Source of the DNA: an uncultured Muribaculaceae bacterium
GTDB lineage: Bacteria; Bacteroidota; Bacteroidia; Bacteroidales; Muribaculaceae
Assembly (NCBI GenBank): GCA_944321685.1
Contig: CALUMH010000004.1
Coordinates: 58,538-122,537 of the forward strand
Reading direction: 5' to 3'
DNA length: 64,000 bases
Shown here: positions 19,194 to 28,386 of the stretch, piece by piece
Numbering within the stretch: position 1 is the first letter of the stretch
Layout: every line of letters begins with the position of its first letter
Made by a program: the position numbers and the translations under genes
Notes under the pieces: generated by a model
The model's input: the letters and a program-made list of their open reading frames with translations, nothing else
The model's database searches: none
Told to the model about the DNA's origin: nothing

Positions 19194-19935
19194 TTTTTTT
19201 CAATTTATTGATTGCATGGGCGGCGAGCATACAGCCGAATATGCAAGGCAGGTAGCTCACTGTTCCGTAACTCGACCGCTTGCACGGCAATTCGCCATCG
19301 GTGAAAATGAGCGATGCCTCGGTGGCAGGTTCTTCGCTCCACACCACTGTAAGCCCTTTGTGGAAACCGTCTTTGCGCAATCGTGTGCGCACCACTCGCG
19401 CCAGCCCGTCGTTGTGTGTTTGCGAAATGTCGGCATATCGCACTGCTGTTGGGTCGAGGCGGCCTCCTGCGCCCATCGATGAGATTATGTTTATACCCTC
19501 CCTCAGGCAATGTTCTATAAGTGCCACCTTGGGGGAAATCGAGTCGATTGCGTCAATAACGAAATCTGGTTTGGCTACGAGCAACCGGTTCACCGAGTCG
19601 GGAGTGATGAACATTTTCAAAGCCTCCACCTTGGCTTCGGGATTGATGTCGGCAATGCGTTGCTGCATTACTGCCACTTTGTCGAGCCCTATGGTGGAGT
19701 GCAGTGCAGGTAGTTGGCGGTTGATATTGCTTGGGCTCACTACATCGCCGTCAACGATTGTTATTCGGCCTACTCCCGCCCTGGCAATCATTTCGGCGGC
19801 GTATGCACCCACGCCGCCCACTCCCACAATCATTACGTGGGTTGTGGCAAGGGTGTCTGCTGCCTCTCTGCCAAGCAGCAGATATGTCCGTTCATTCCAA
19901 TCCTGCATCTGTATGTTTGCATTGTTGCTTTCCAC
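19168..19935 (-). CDS. tcdA: tRNA threonylcarbamoyladenosine dehydratase
   Basis: 255 residues of the ThiF/MoeB/E1 family. [18 protein letters not shown] (about 37-54) binds [17 protein letters not shown] is the family's Asp/Arg motif, and DAIDSISPK and [11 protein letters not shown] follow the TcdA pattern. TcdA converts t6A37 in ANN-decoding tRNAs to its cyclic form. The C-terminus ([18 protein letters not shown]) is typical. It heads a probable operon with the ABC ATPase and lipoprotein genes. Confidence 0.9.
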   Translation of the reverse strand: MESNNANIQMQDWNERTYLLLGREAADTLATTHVMIVGVGGVGAYAAEMIARAGVGRITIVDGDVVSPSNINRQLPALHSTIGLDKVAVMQQRIADINPEAKVEALKMFITPDSVNRLLVAKPDFVIDAIDSISPKVALIEHCLREGINIISSMGAGGRLDPTAVRYADISQTHNDGLARVVRTRLRKDGFHKGLTVVWSEEPATEASLIFTDGELPCKRSSYGTVSYLPCIFGCMLAAHAINKLKKNDRSKKHK

Positions 19936-20099
19936 TCCACGAAGTTACAAAATTTCTGTGATACCACCACCCGGGGCTGTTATATTCTTCATAAACGCCG
20001 TTGTATGCGCTTATACGGGCCTGAAATGCGCGATACCGTGCGAAAATGTGATTTTTTATCAACTTTTGCACGGTATCGCGCATTTTATGGAGAGGGAGA

Positions 20100-20435
20100 T
20101 TATTCCTTTAGGCGGTATTTCACGCCGTGGTCGAGGATTTTTTCAAGTATGTCTTGGAATATGGCACCGACTTCAGACGGCAGGAATAGGAATATGTCTT
20201 CGTATTCTTCGTATAATATGTTGGGCAAATCGGCGATATCGGAGTCAAGACTTCGGGCAAGTGTGGCAGTGTCTTCTTTGTCAACGGTGGCAACCGTTAT
20301 GATTTTGCTGTCGGAATAACTGTAGCCGATAAGACGCACCACAAGTTGGTCAAAATCGTCGATGCCGGCCTCGATGGCAGCCATTATTTCAAAATCTTCA
20401 TGTGATGCGGCAACACATATGAAATCTGTTTTCAT
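20100..20435 (-). CDS. Hypothetical small acidic cytoplasmic protein
   Basis: 111 residues, acidic, no signal or membrane helix. The sequence alternates helices and short strands (EIMAAIEAGIDDFDQLVVRLIGY, then EYEDIFLFLPSEVGAIF). I do not recognise the family. It is transcribed divergently from the pseudouridine synthase; a minus-strand TATTTTTG-like box lies in the short shared intergenic stretch. Regular codon use and clean boundaries support a real gene. Confidence 0.65.
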   Translation of the reverse strand: MKTDFICVAASHEDFEIMAAIEAGIDDFDQLVVRLIGYSYSDSKIITVATVDKEDTATLARSLDSDIADLPNILYEEYEDIFLFLPSEVGAIFQDILEKILDHGVKYRLKE

Positions 20436-20491
20436 GATTGGGCTTGATATTCGGGTTATACAATATTTTTCATTCTGATAGCAAAAATAGT

Positions 20492-20499
20492 TACTTTTG
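20492..20499 (+). promoter_or_regulatory. -7 box of the pseudouridine synthase gene
   Basis: TACTTTTG ends only nine bases before the ATG at 20509, which predicts a 5' leader of just a few bases. The -33 region is weak (a run of T). Confidence 0.45.
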
Positions 20500-20508
20500 C
20501 CGATACTT

Positions 20509-22191
20509 ATGGAAGAATTTCACTTGTTTGACAATGATATTTCGGGCATTGAGTTGCCCGTGCGGCTTAATTCGCCATTTAATTATCGTCCTCACAGGCT
20601 TGCCGTGGAAGCGGCAGGGCAGGTGAGGCGATACGTTGCATCACATTCAGGGCTTGCCCGGGTGCTTGGGCAAGGGAAAATGCTTGGGGTGCTTGTGGTT
20701 GAAACCGTTGAAGGCGCCTGTGGTTTCCTTGCGGCATATTCCGGGTCGATAGAGCTACCGCAAGCTGCCGGGCTTGATTATTTTGTGCCACCGGTTTTCA
20801 ACCTGCTTGATGCCTCGGGGTATTTTAAGCGCGAAGAAAGTGAAATAACCGCGATAAACCGTGCCATAACCGAGATTGAGCATGGCAAGGAGCTTGCCGA
20901 AGCCCGTAGCGCAGCCGGTGAAACCGAAGCCATGGGGGAAACGGAAATCGAGGCTTACAGGCAACTGATGGCGCAATCGAAAATACGCCGCGAAACGGCG
21001 AGGGCGGAAGGCTACGCCGATATCGATGCCCTTATAAAAGAGAGCCAGTTCCAAAAGGCCGAGCTGAGAAGGTTGCGCAAAGCCTGGAATGAGCGTATTG
21101 CCGTGGCGAAACTCCCGTTGGTGGAAATCGAGAAGCGTATCATGGAATTGAAAATTGAAAGGAAGCGGCGTTCGGAGGCATTGCAACGATGGATTTTCTC
21201 GCAATTCGTGATGCTTAATGCTCGCGGCGAAAGTCGAAATCTGCTTGATATATTTGCAGGAACCCCACAAGGCATTCCGCCGGCCGGTGCCGGGGAATGT
21301 GCGGCTCCGAGGCTTTTGCAATATGCCTACAAGCATGGAATGAAGCCACTGGCAATAGCCGAATTTTGGTATGGCAAATCGCAAGACGGACTTGTGAGGC
21401 ACGACGGGGAATTTTACACGGCTTGCCGTGGCAAGTGCCTGCCCATACTTTCGTTTATGTTACAGGGCCTTGATATTGAAATCGACCCGCCTTATGCAAG
21501 CACCGGCATTAAAGGCAGTGATTTGAAAATCATTTATGAAGATGAGTGGATTGTGGCAGTTGACAAGCCTGCCGGGATACCCACCGTGCCGGGGCGTAAT
21601 TGCGGGGAATCGTTGCTCGAATTGTTGAAAAAGCGTTTTCCCGGCTTTGGAAACCTTATGGCAGTACACAGGTTGGACATGGATACTTCGGGCATCGTGT
21701 TGTTTGCCCGCGACAGGGTGACTCATGGGTTGTTGCAGGCGGCATTTGCCGGGCGTGAGGTGAAAAAGCGTTATGTGGCCTTGCTTGACGGAATGGTGAA
21801 GGCCGACAGCGGAACAATAAGTTTGCCTCTTCGCCCCGATTACGGCAACCGCCCCATGCAGATAGTGGATGATGTGCAAGGCAACCCGGCAACGACACGC
21901 TATGAAGTTATAAAGCGAAATTGCAGGAATGGTACCACCCTTGTATATTTTTATCCGTTTACCGGGCGCACGCATCAGTTACGGGTACATTCCGCACATT
22001 GCCGCGGCCTTGGAATACCCATTGTCGGAGACAGGTTGTACGGGCGCTCTCGGCAGCCAGAAGGGCGTATGTACCTTCATGCCGAGTCGGTTTCGTTTGT
22101 TCATCCCCGGACGGGTGCCGACTTGGAATTGCATTCTCCGATACCGTCAGGTTTCGGCCATGCGGAGCAGATGCCCCAGTGCATGCCATAG
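20509..22191 (+). CDS. RluA-family pseudouridine synthase with long N-terminal extension
   Basis: 560 residues from the ATG at 20509 (MEEFHLFD); the start at 20497 falls within the -7 box. Residues 1-330 are family-specific: an IELPVRLNSPFNYRPH opening, a coiled-coil stretch (about 105-230, rich in E, R and K) and PAGAGECAAPRLLQYAYKHG. The C-terminal 210 residues are the RluA catalytic domain with the HRLDMDTSG motif (catalytic Asp), GREVKKRYVALL and YPFTGRTHQLRVH. It isomerises uridine in rRNA or tRNA. The 3' end overlaps the convergent small membrane gene by 45 bases. Confidence 0.88.
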   Translation: MEEFHLFDNDISGIELPVRLNSPFNYRPHRLAVEAAGQVRRYVASHSGLARVLGQGKMLGVLVVETVEGACGFLAAYSGSIELPQAAGLDYFVPPVFNLLDASGYFKREESEITAINRAITEIEHGKELAEARSAAGETEAMGETEIEAYRQLMAQSKIRRETARAEGYADIDALIKESQFQKAELRRLRKAWNERIAVAKLPLVEIEKRIMELKIERKRRSEALQRWIFSQFVMLNARGESRNLLDIFAGTPQGIPPAGAGECAAPRLLQYAYKHGMKPLAIAEFWYGKSQDGLVRHDGEFYTACRGKCLPILSFMLQGLDIEIDPPYASTGIKGSDLKIIYEDEWIVAVDKPAGIPTVPGRNCGESLLELLKKRFPGFGNLMAVHRLDMDTSGIVLFARDRVTHGLLQAAFAGREVKKRYVALLDGMVKADSGTISLPLRPDYGNRPMQIVDDVQGNPATTRYEVIKRNCRNGTTLVYFYPFTGRTHQLRVHSAHCRGLGIPIVGDRLYGRSRQPEGRMYLHAESVSFVHPRTGADLELHSPIPSGFGHAEQMPQCMP

Positions 22192-22473
22192 TAATACCAC
22201 AGTGACTGCAAACAAGGCAATGCCGCTTAATAAATCCTTGACAAGCAGTATGCCCGGAGTCAACGAGAAGATGAATATCACCCATCCGGCGAGGCATATG
22301 GCAAGGCTTATGACATAAACGGCTACATTAATCCAGGCATAATTACGTTCGGGCTTGGGTGGCAACCTGTTGAGCACCTTGCGTGTAAACCATTCGTTGT
22401 CATCGGCAGCCGCTTGTGGCATTTGCTCCTTTAACAGGAGGCTTATGTTCTTGTCGATTTTATCACGTTTCAT
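22147..22473 (-). CDS. Small membrane protein of the ECF sigma operon
   Basis: 108 residues. The N-terminal 45 are soluble and charged (KNISLLLKEQMPQAAADDNEWFTRKVLNRLPPKP); two membrane helices follow (about 48-67 and 76-97). The layout resembles the short DUF5056-type proteins often found behind ECF sigma genes in Bacteroidetes. It overlaps the sigma gene by four bases (ATGA), which suggests an anti-sigma or accessory role, but no anti-sigma motif is evident. Confidence 0.7.
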   Translation of the reverse strand: MKRDKIDKNISLLLKEQMPQAAADDNEWFTRKVLNRLPPKPERNYAWINVAVYVISLAICLAGWVIFIFSLTPGILLVKDLLSGIALFAVTVVLLWHALGHLLRMAET

Positions 22474-23021
22474 AATGTTTCGTCGGTTTTTAATATTTGT
22501 GCCAGTTTTGCCTTTGCCCGGCTCAGGTGTGATTTGACTGTTCCGACGGGCATACCTGTGATTTGGGCTATTTTGTTTATGGGCAGGTCGTCGATATAGA
22601 ACAGCGCGACAACGGCACGTTGCCTGTCGGTGAGTGATTGCATTGCGGCCCGCACGTCGATGCCGGCTTCATTGTCGAGATGTGTTGTGGGAATATCGCA
22701 AATTTCGCGGTTGTCGTCGTCGAGCCGCTCTTCGTGCTTTTTCCTCAGCCAGATGTAATATTCGTTGTAGGCTATGCGGTAGAGCCACGTGCGGAATTTC
22801 GACAATCCTTTAAAGCCGCGAATGTTCAAGTAAGCCTTGATAAATGTTTCTTGTGCAAGATCGTCGCTTAGCGCATGGTCGCCAAGTGTGAGGTTGAGGA
22901 AAAAGCGGGTGATGTCGGTGCGATATGCTTCCACCAACCGCCCGAATGCAACCCTGTTGTCGGCGAGGGCGCATTGTGCCAACAGCTTTATTTCTTCAAC
23001 CCGTGTCAGCATTTCGGTCAC
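22470..23021 (-). CDS. ECF-type RNA polymerase sigma factor
   Basis: 183 residues from a GTG at 23021, or 180 from the ATG at 23012. Region 2: DDLAQETFIKAYLNIRGF and FRTWLYRIAYNEYYIWLRK. Region 4: LTDRQRAVVALFYIDDLPINKIAQ and GTVKSHLSRAKAKL. The GTGA overlap with the stop of the upstream membrane protein gene favours the GTG start. It redirects RNA polymerase to a small regulon, which may include its own operon. Confidence 0.92.
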   Translation of the reverse strand: MTEMLTRVEEIKLLAQCALADNRVAFGRLVEAYRTDITRFFLNLTLGDHALSDDLAQETFIKAYLNIRGFKGLSKFRTWLYRIAYNEYYIWLRKKHEERLDDDNREICDIPTTHLDNEAGIDVRAAMQSLTDRQRAVVALFYIDDLPINKIAQITGMPVGTVKSHLSRAKAKLAQILKTDETL

Positions 23022-23872
23022 TCGGCTTTGTCCGGTTGTTGATTTTCGTTATGGTTGAATACAGGTGGTTCCTGGTTGGGGGAGGGGTGTTGCGGTGGAG
23101 TGGGTATGCGACGGCGAGTGAGATAAGGAACCAGTATCTTTGAAATTCCTATCAGCAGTGGAATTATCATTAATGCAGCAAGCACGTCAAGGCCCATTAG
23201 AGAGAAAAACAGCACCAGTCCGAAACCCACGATGGTGAGGTTTACGGCTTGTTTCATTTCGCGATCGCTCACGCATGAAAGCACTTGTTGCACTTTGGAT
23301 TGTTGCGACAAGTCGGCAGCAGTCATGTTGTCATCGGCGGTGTAGTGAGGTTTGTTTTGTTTCCCGGTATAAAAGCTGTCGGGAAGTTGGTAGTTGTTTT
23401 CGATAGCTTTTTCCACTACTTTCAGCCTGTTGCGACGGTTCATGTAATATATCATCAGACAAGCGACAATTATCAGCAAGATGGTGCCGAACACAATGGC
23501 GACTATGATGATTGCTGTTATTTGCCCACGCGACTCGGCCTGGTTTCTGTGCCGTAGTTCGAGCTCCCGCATATCGTATTTATCAGATTCCATGCCTTCG
23601 TTATCCGACTGATGGAACAACGACGAAGCGACGAGAGTGTCGTTAAGCCTGTCGGCAATACTGTTTACATCGGCTTTCATCAAGGTATCGCTGTTTACAA
23701 CTATTGTTGCCATGGCACTGCCCGATGCGGTGCTGTCAACGGCGATGTTGATGGTTTTGTTGTCTGATTTGATGGTCAGCCTGTTGCCCGAGTTGGCAAA
23801 TTGCACAGGTGTGTCGGCCAGGCACACTCCGGTTGCTATTGCAGCGATTACAGTCAAAATAAGGTGTCTCAT
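23018..23872 (-). CDS. Membrane protein with DUF6249-like C-terminal region
   Basis: 284 residues from the ATG at 23872 (MRHLILTVIAA), chosen because a cleavable signal peptide begins there; an earlier in-frame start at 23941 adds 23 unlikely residues. After the signal come a beta-rich periplasmic part, a membrane helix near 120-143, a basic linker (MNRRNRLK) and two more helices near 205-250. The last part resembles DUF6249. It is the first gene of the sigma operon, so it may be a sensor or target of the sigma factor. Confidence 0.72.
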   Translation of the reverse strand: MRHLILTVIAAIATGVCLADTPVQFANSGNRLTIKSDNKTINIAVDSTASGSAMATIVVNSDTLMKADVNSIADRLNDTLVASSLFHQSDNEGMESDKYDMRELELRHRNQAESRGQITAIIIVAIVFGTILLIIVACLMIYYMNRRNRLKVVEKAIENNYQLPDSFYTGKQNKPHYTADDNMTAADLSQQSKVQQVLSCVSDREMKQAVNLTIVGFGLVLFFSLMGLDVLAALMIIPLLIGISKILVPYLTRRRIPTPPQHPSPNQEPPVFNHNENQQPDKAE

Positions 23873-23983
23873 ATCTATGTTTTCTTGTTTATTCAGTCTA
23901 ATAGGTGATTGCTTTTTGAGTATTAGATGCATTGTGTGCATCTGAAGGTTGCACCGTTTTGAAAAAAATTACAATAAAATATT

Positions 23984-24024
23984 GAGGCTGCACCGCTCTT
24001 ATGTTTTCGTTCCGGTGCAGCCTC
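23984..24024 (-). terminator. Terminator after the DUF418 gene
   Basis: Stem GAGGCTGCACCG (23984-23995) pairs with its complement ending at 24024, with a 16-base loop, followed on the minus strand by an AT-rich run. It lies 38 bases after the DUF418 stop. Confidence 0.6.
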
Positions 24025-24061
24025 ATGGTATGATTAGGTACGTGTTTTCATCCGTTGGAGG

Positions 24062-25240
24062 TTAGCGATTTGTGCCTATCCATGTAAGACGGTGCCATAT
24101 GGTTTCGAGCGGGCCGCGGCGGTAGTGGCGGAACCACCAGTGCGCGAACACCATTTGAACCACAAGCATGGCTATGCCTACAAGGAAACTGCCCGTATGG
24201 CTGCACACGGTATGCAAAGCCAGCCCGTAGCCATAATAAAGGAAACTGCCGATTATCGACTGTGTGATATAGTCGGTGAGGCTCATGCGCCCGTAAGGTG
24301 CAAGAATATTCAATATTTTGCCGTTAAAGCTCCAGAACAGCAGCAGGAATGTACCTGTCATGGCAAGCATGAAAGCCAGGTTGTACCATGAATTGAGCGT
24401 AGTCTCGACCGATGCGAGCATGAATGGATTTTCTATTTGCGAGAACACAAATTGCTTGGCATAGTACATTGTTACGGCCACAGGCAGCGAGATGCACACC
24501 GTGCGCGTCCAAAAACGGCGCGAACGGGCAAGCGATGCATCGTCGGCCGAAGAGAACAGTCCTTTGCGACCCAGCAGCAGCCCAAGCATGAAAAGTGCGC
24601 ACGTTTGGAACACACGTCCGTAGCACCAAGCCCAGTTGAGGCTTGCAAGTTGGCCGGTGACAAAATTCACTTTCACCATTTCCCAAAAATTGTTGCCTTC
24701 GAGTTGCGGATATACATCGGCGAGAGAAAAAATCATCTGTTCGGGATTAGCTGCCGGGTTGACGGCGGCATATGCCACCTTTGCCCATTCGAGAGGTTGC
24801 AACATTAATATCGCGAGAGTGATAAACAGGGCACGGTCGCTTATGTGCCTTACCGGCACGAGCACGAAGCCAAGTATTGCATAAAGCACGAGTATCTCGC
24901 CCGGGAAGAATGATGCATTGATGAAGCCGAAAAGCAGCAACAGCACAAGCCGCCACATATAGCGATTCTTGAAGTCCTCGCCACGACGGTTGCTGCTGCG
25001 GCTTTGCAAGTAGAATGTGAAACCGAAAAGCAGTGCGAAAATGGCGTAAGCCTTGCCCGAGAACGAGAAGAACAGGAAGTCCCATATGGTACCGTCGAGG
25101 GCTTGTAATGCTCCGGTGGTTTCGGGGAACGAGTAGAAGTTGAAATGCTCGATGTTGTGTAGCAGTATTATGCCCATCACGGCAAATCCGCGCAGAGCAT
25201 CCACGGCTTGTATGCGGCCGTTATTTGCTGTAGTTGTCAT
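24062..25240 (-). CDS. DUF418 multi-pass membrane protein
   Basis: 392 residues. It opens with the family hallmark VDALRGFAVMGIILLHNIEHF. About nine membrane helices follow, with DUF418 features at the C-terminus (PYGRMSLTDYITQSIIG and FAHWWFRHYRRGPLETIWHRLT). The DUF418 superfamily is related to membrane acyltransferases; no specific substrate is known. It stands alone between the sigma operon and the toxin-antitoxin locus. Confidence 0.92.
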   Translation of the reverse strand: MTTTANNGRIQAVDALRGFAVMGIILLHNIEHFNFYSFPETTGALQALDGTIWDFLFFSFSGKAYAIFALLFGFTFYLQSRSSNRRGEDFKNRYMWRLVLLLLFGFINASFFPGEILVLYAILGFVLVPVRHISDRALFITLAILMLQPLEWAKVAYAAVNPAANPEQMIFSLADVYPQLEGNNFWEMVKVNFVTGQLASLNWAWCYGRVFQTCALFMLGLLLGRKGLFSSADDASLARSRRFWTRTVCISLPVAVTMYYAKQFVFSQIENPFMLASVETTLNSWYNLAFMLAMTGTFLLLFWSFNGKILNILAPYGRMSLTDYITQSIIGSFLYYGYGLALHTVCSHTGSFLVGIAMLVVQMVFAHWWFRHYRRGPLETIWHRLTWIGTNR

Positions 25241-25386
25241 AAGTTTAGGAAAAAGTACTCTAAAATATTAAAATTTCGGATTTATTTTATCTCACTTTCC
25301 TTCAATGATAGCTGTATAATCACCTGTTTTAGTTTATTGAAGAGGCATGTCATTGATGTGCGTCCAAAGAAGTGGCTGTAATTCGC

Positions 25387-25692
25387 TTAGATTGGACGTA
25401 ATTCCACAGTAAGTCCCATTGCAGCAGCTATTTTGTAAAGGGTGGCTACTGTCGGTACAGTTAATCCTCGCTCTATTCTTGAGATGTACCCCTTGTCAGC
25501 ACCGATACGTTTTGCGAGTTCTGCTTGTGTAAGGTGCGCGTTTTTGCGCGCTTCCAACAATATTTGGGCATTATATTCTTCCCATGCCTTTTCACGGTTC
25601 TTTTCGCGTTCTATAGTGCCTTCTGCACCAAGTCCTTCATCCAACCATGCATCCACATCGTAGATGTCTTTACTGATTTCTTTTAGTTGCAT
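25387..25692 (-). CDS. higA: HigA-type antitoxin, XRE family
   Basis: 101 residues. The C-terminal two thirds form a Cro/CI helix-turn-helix (ARKNAHLTQAELAKRIGADKGYISRIERG, about 50-78) followed by PTVATLYKIAAAMG. The N-terminal third (EISKDIYDVDAWLDEGLG) is the usual toxin-contact region. The gene follows the toxin gene and overlaps it by 23 bases, the order typical of higBA. It should neutralise the toxin and repress the promoter at 26009-26039. It appears intact although the toxin gene is frameshifted. Confidence 0.88.
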   Translation of the reverse strand: MQLKEISKDIYDVDAWLDEGLGAEGTIEREKNREKAWEEYNAQILLEARKNAHLTQAELAKRIGADKGYISRIERGLTVPTVATLYKIAAAMGLTVELRPI

Positions 25693-26004
25693 AATATTCC
25701 TCCTTTAACTTTAAGGCTTTTTTTATTTCATTATTAGGCGTTTTCTGCGTTTTCTTCTTAAATGCATTAAACAGAACAACGACAATATCTCCATCATATA
25801 TGAAAAAGATACGAAATTCGTTATGTCCATGGTTTACACGAAATTCATAAATGCCATCACGTATGAACTTTATGAAGTGTCTTGGCATTTTTTATCTTCG
25901 ACTTTGAATAAGTCCAGCGCACGGCGAATTTTGTTTATTTCGTCTGTTGATAATTTCTTTATGAAATCGCTGAAATAATTCTTGAATGCGATTATCTTTC
26001 TCAT
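25670..26004 (-). pseudogene. higB: HigB/RelE-type toxin gene with an internal frameshift
   Basis: Reading from the ATG at 26004 gives 44 residues (MRKIIAFKNYFSDFIKKL ... LFKVEDKKCQDTS) and a stop at 25870. The -1 frame resumes at 25888 with PRHFIKFIRDGIYEFRV ... IFFIYDGDIVVVLFNAFKKKTQKTP, the conserved core and C-terminus of RelE/HigB toxins. The switch lies in a run of six A (25888-25893); one more A would restore a single 112-residue or so frame. So this is a full toxin split by a one-base change. Causes could be a true mutation, a sequencing error, or slippage at the A-run. No consensus slippery heptamer is in frame. Confidence 0.8.
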
Positions 26005-26008
26005 GGTG

Positions 26009-26039
26009 CAAATATATGAAAAGTTATACAACTATACAA
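26009..26039 (-). promoter_or_regulatory. Promoter of the higBA-type operon
   Basis: Minus strand: TTG (26037-26039), 20 bases, TATATTTG (26009-26016). The toxin ATG begins only four bases further on, so the transcript may be leaderless. Confidence 0.6.
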
Positions 26040-26043
26040 CTTT
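26020..26043. promoter_or_regulatory. Probable antitoxin operator
   Basis: AAAGTT (26020-26025) and AACTTT (26038-26043) form an inverted repeat overlapping the -33 element, with ATACAACT repeated directly inside (26027-26034, 26035-26042). A palindrome in the promoter of an XRE antitoxin operon is the expected binding site. Confidence 0.45.
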
Positions 26044-26177
26044 CTCCCGTTGTTGCCATTCTTAGTGGGCAGAGGTGAATTGCAAAAACAAATTTAAATC
26101 CGTTTCCTATGGAATTGTTTATTGAATTTAAACAATTAAGGATATTATAAGACTGTTGTGTGTTTATATAACAATAT

Positions 26178-26218
26178 GCAGAGGCAAAATTCCCCGAACG
26201 GCAGACTTTTGCCCCTGC
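26178..26218 (-). terminator. Terminator after the peptide transporter gene
   Basis: Stem GCAGaGGCAAAA (26178-26189) pairs with TTTTGCCcCTGC (26207-26218), 22 bases after the transporter stop. Confidence 0.5.
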
Positions 26219-26240
26219 AAATGATTATAGATTAAATATA

Positions 26241-27803
26241 TTATTTCCCGGCTACGATGCGTTCAAGCCACTTCACCATGCCCAGCATCACGCCCATAGA
26301 GATGATGCACACGGCAAAGAATACGGCCCAGCATTGCCATATGGGCCATGCGTTGTACATCAACGGGCCTATCCAAAGCAACAGGTTGCCGACGGCTGTC
26401 GCTCCGAGCCACAAGCCTTGGCAAAGGCCGAGCATATTCTTGGGCGCAACTTTCGACACAAACGACAGTCCGAGCGGCGAGATGAACAATTCGGCAACGG
26501 TGAGGAAGAAATACATTACAATCAATACCCACCAACCGGCCTTAACTTTGTCGCCTTCGGCAAGGCTTGTAAAATCGTTGGCCGACGGATAACCCATGTA
26601 GGCTGTGTAAAGTGAAAGGAACAGGTATGCGATACCGGCTATGGCCATACCATATGCGATTTTGCGCGGAGTGGAAATTTCCTTGCCGCGGCGCGACAGT
26701 GCGCCGAACAACAACATGATAAGCGGAGTGAGCACTATCACGAAGAACGGGTTTACGGCCTGCCATATTTCGGGCGGAATGAGCGACGTGTCAACAAAGT
26801 CGCGGGCAAAATATGAGAGGGAAACTCCATTTTGATGGAACGAGAACCAAAAGAAGATTACGATGCCGAGCACGGCAAACAGTGCGTACATACGTTGCTT
26901 GATTTCCTTGGCCATCTGCAATTTTTCTTCGGCAGTGTATTCGGCAACTGCGCTCTCGGTTTTCTTGCCCGGGGTGGGGAATATTTTTTTCGTGGCGATG
27001 AATATCACAAGCGATATGAGCATAGCCACAACCGAAGCTATGAACGAGTAGTGTATGCCGGTGTTGAACACATCGAGGTATTGCGTGCAGAATGCCGACA
27101 TATCGGTGACAGTGACACCGGTAACTTTTGTGACAAGGTCGGTGAGGTTGGCCATGTCTGTGGCTTTCATGGTGGCAGCACCGTTAAGGTATTCATGGCA
27201 CAAAGCCGGGAGGTCGGCGTTATAAAGGAAGTTGTGTGCGTTGAGCCACCAGCTGCGCAGCAATGGTGCCACAAACGGAGCCACAAGCCCGCCTATATTG
27301 ATGAATACGTAAAAAATCTGGAAACCCGAGTCGCGTTTCTTTTGCGCTGCTGCCAGTGCCTCGGGGCCTTTCTTGGCTTCTTCGGCTTCGTAGTTGTCGT
27401 ATATCTGGCCCACAATGGCTTGCAGGTTGCCTTTGAACAATCCGTTGCCGAATGCAATAAGGAACAATGCAAAACAAGTGAGCGGCAACAGCCATGAAAT
27501 GTTTTGTTCGGTCGATAAAATAGGAATTGAAAGAATGACGTATCCGAGCGACATCACTATAAGGCCGTTGATGATGGTGCCTTTGTAATTTTGAGTGCGG
27601 TCGGCTATCAGTCCGCCTACGAGGCTCAGCACATATATGCCGGCATAGAAAAACGAGTAAATAAGTCCTCCCATCTCTTCGCTCAGGCCGAATTTAGAGC
27701 ACAGGAACAGCGTAAGGACGGCGTTCATGATGTAATAGCCAAAGCGTTCGCCCATATTTGAAAGGGCGGCGGGAATTAATCCTTTGGGTTGGTTGAACAA
27801 CAT
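26241..27803 (-). CDS. Peptide MFS transporter (POT/PTR2 family)
   Basis: 520 residues with 12-14 membrane helices. POT signatures: MGERFGYYIMNAVL near 17-30, FGNGLFKGNLQAIVGQIY near 118-135 and GFQIFYVFINIGGLVAPF near 165-182. The proton gradient drives uptake of di- and tripeptides. The ExxER-type motif (GERFGYY) is present in shortened form. It follows the sufE gene by 35 bases on the same strand. Confidence 0.92.
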   Translation of the reverse strand: MLFNQPKGLIPAALSNMGERFGYYIMNAVLTLFLCSKFGLSEEMGGLIYSFFYAGIYVLSLVGGLIADRTQNYKGTIINGLIVMSLGYVILSIPILSTEQNISWLLPLTCFALFLIAFGNGLFKGNLQAIVGQIYDNYEAEEAKKGPEALAAAQKKRDSGFQIFYVFINIGGLVAPFVAPLLRSWWLNAHNFLYNADLPALCHEYLNGAATMKATDMANLTDLVTKVTGVTVTDMSAFCTQYLDVFNTGIHYSFIASVVAMLISLVIFIATKKIFPTPGKKTESAVAEYTAEEKLQMAKEIKQRMYALFAVLGIVIFFWFSFHQNGVSLSYFARDFVDTSLIPPEIWQAVNPFFVIVLTPLIMLLFGALSRRGKEISTPRKIAYGMAIAGIAYLFLSLYTAYMGYPSANDFTSLAEGDKVKAGWWVLIVMYFFLTVAELFISPLGLSFVSKVAPKNMLGLCQGLWLGATAVGNLLLWIGPLMYNAWPIWQCWAVFFAVCIISMGVMLGMVKWLERIVAGK

Positions 27804-27838
27804 AGTTTTAAGTGTGATTTATGCGTTATTGATATTGA

Positions 27839-28279
27839 TTAGTTTTTGTTTTCGTCGTCTTTGGCTTTGAATGCCATTGCATACAGGCGCATTTGCTTTA
27901 CCATTGCCACCAGCCCGTTGCTGCGGGTGGGCGACAAGTGCTCTTGCAACCCCACTTCCTTGATGAAGTACAGGTCACTGTCGAGTATCTCTTGTGCGGT
28001 GTGCCCCGAAAGCACCGATATGAGCAGTGATATTATGCCTTTTACGATGATTGCGTCGCTGTCGGCTTTGAAGTTGATGCGTCCATCATTGTCCTCGTCG
28101 GCTGTTATCCACACGCGGCTTTGGCAGCCTTCGATGAGATATTCGGGAGTCTTGAATTTTTCATCGAGTGGCGGCAGTGCGTTGCCCAGGTCGATGATGT
28201 AGCTGTAACGGTCCATCCATTCCGATAGCCCCGAGAACTCGTCGATGATTTCGTCTTGTGTTTCGTTGATTGATTTCAT
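27839..28279 (-). CDS. sufE: SufE family protein
   Basis: 146 residues from the ATG at 28279 (MKSINETQDEI); the longer frame to 28345 overlaps the preceding terminator. The SufE fold is seen in YSYIIDLGNALPPL, then YLIEGCQSRVWI with the sulfur-accepting Cys, and LSPTRSNGLVAMV near the end. SufE takes persulfide sulfur from SufS for iron-sulfur cluster assembly. No suf genes lie adjacent here. Confidence 0.92.
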   Translation of the reverse strand: MKSINETQDEIIDEFSGLSEWMDRYSYIIDLGNALPPLDEKFKTPEYLIEGCQSRVWITADEDNDGRINFKADSDAIIVKGIISLLISVLSGHTAQEILDSDLYFIKEVGLQEHLSPTRSNGLVAMVKQMRLYAMAFKAKDDENKN

Positions 28280-28325
28280 GTCATGTAATAAATTGCTCAA
28301 AAATAGGAATTTTTGCCGAGAAATG

Positions 28326-28363
28326 CAACAAGGGCAGTGCCACATGATGCGCTGCCCTTGTTG
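28326..28363 (-). terminator. Terminator after the foldase gene
   Basis: Twelve-base-pair stem CAACAAGGGCAG (28326-28337) with CTGCCCTTGTTG (28352-28363), 24 bases after the foldase stop and upstream of sufE. Confidence 0.6.
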
Positions 28364-28386
28364 TCGTATCGTTATTGCATATGGGA

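Noticed and set aside
25888..25893. Programmed -1 frameshifting in the higB-like gene
   Set aside because: The A-run does not form an in-frame X XXY YYZ slippery site, so mutation or sequencing error is the simpler explanation.
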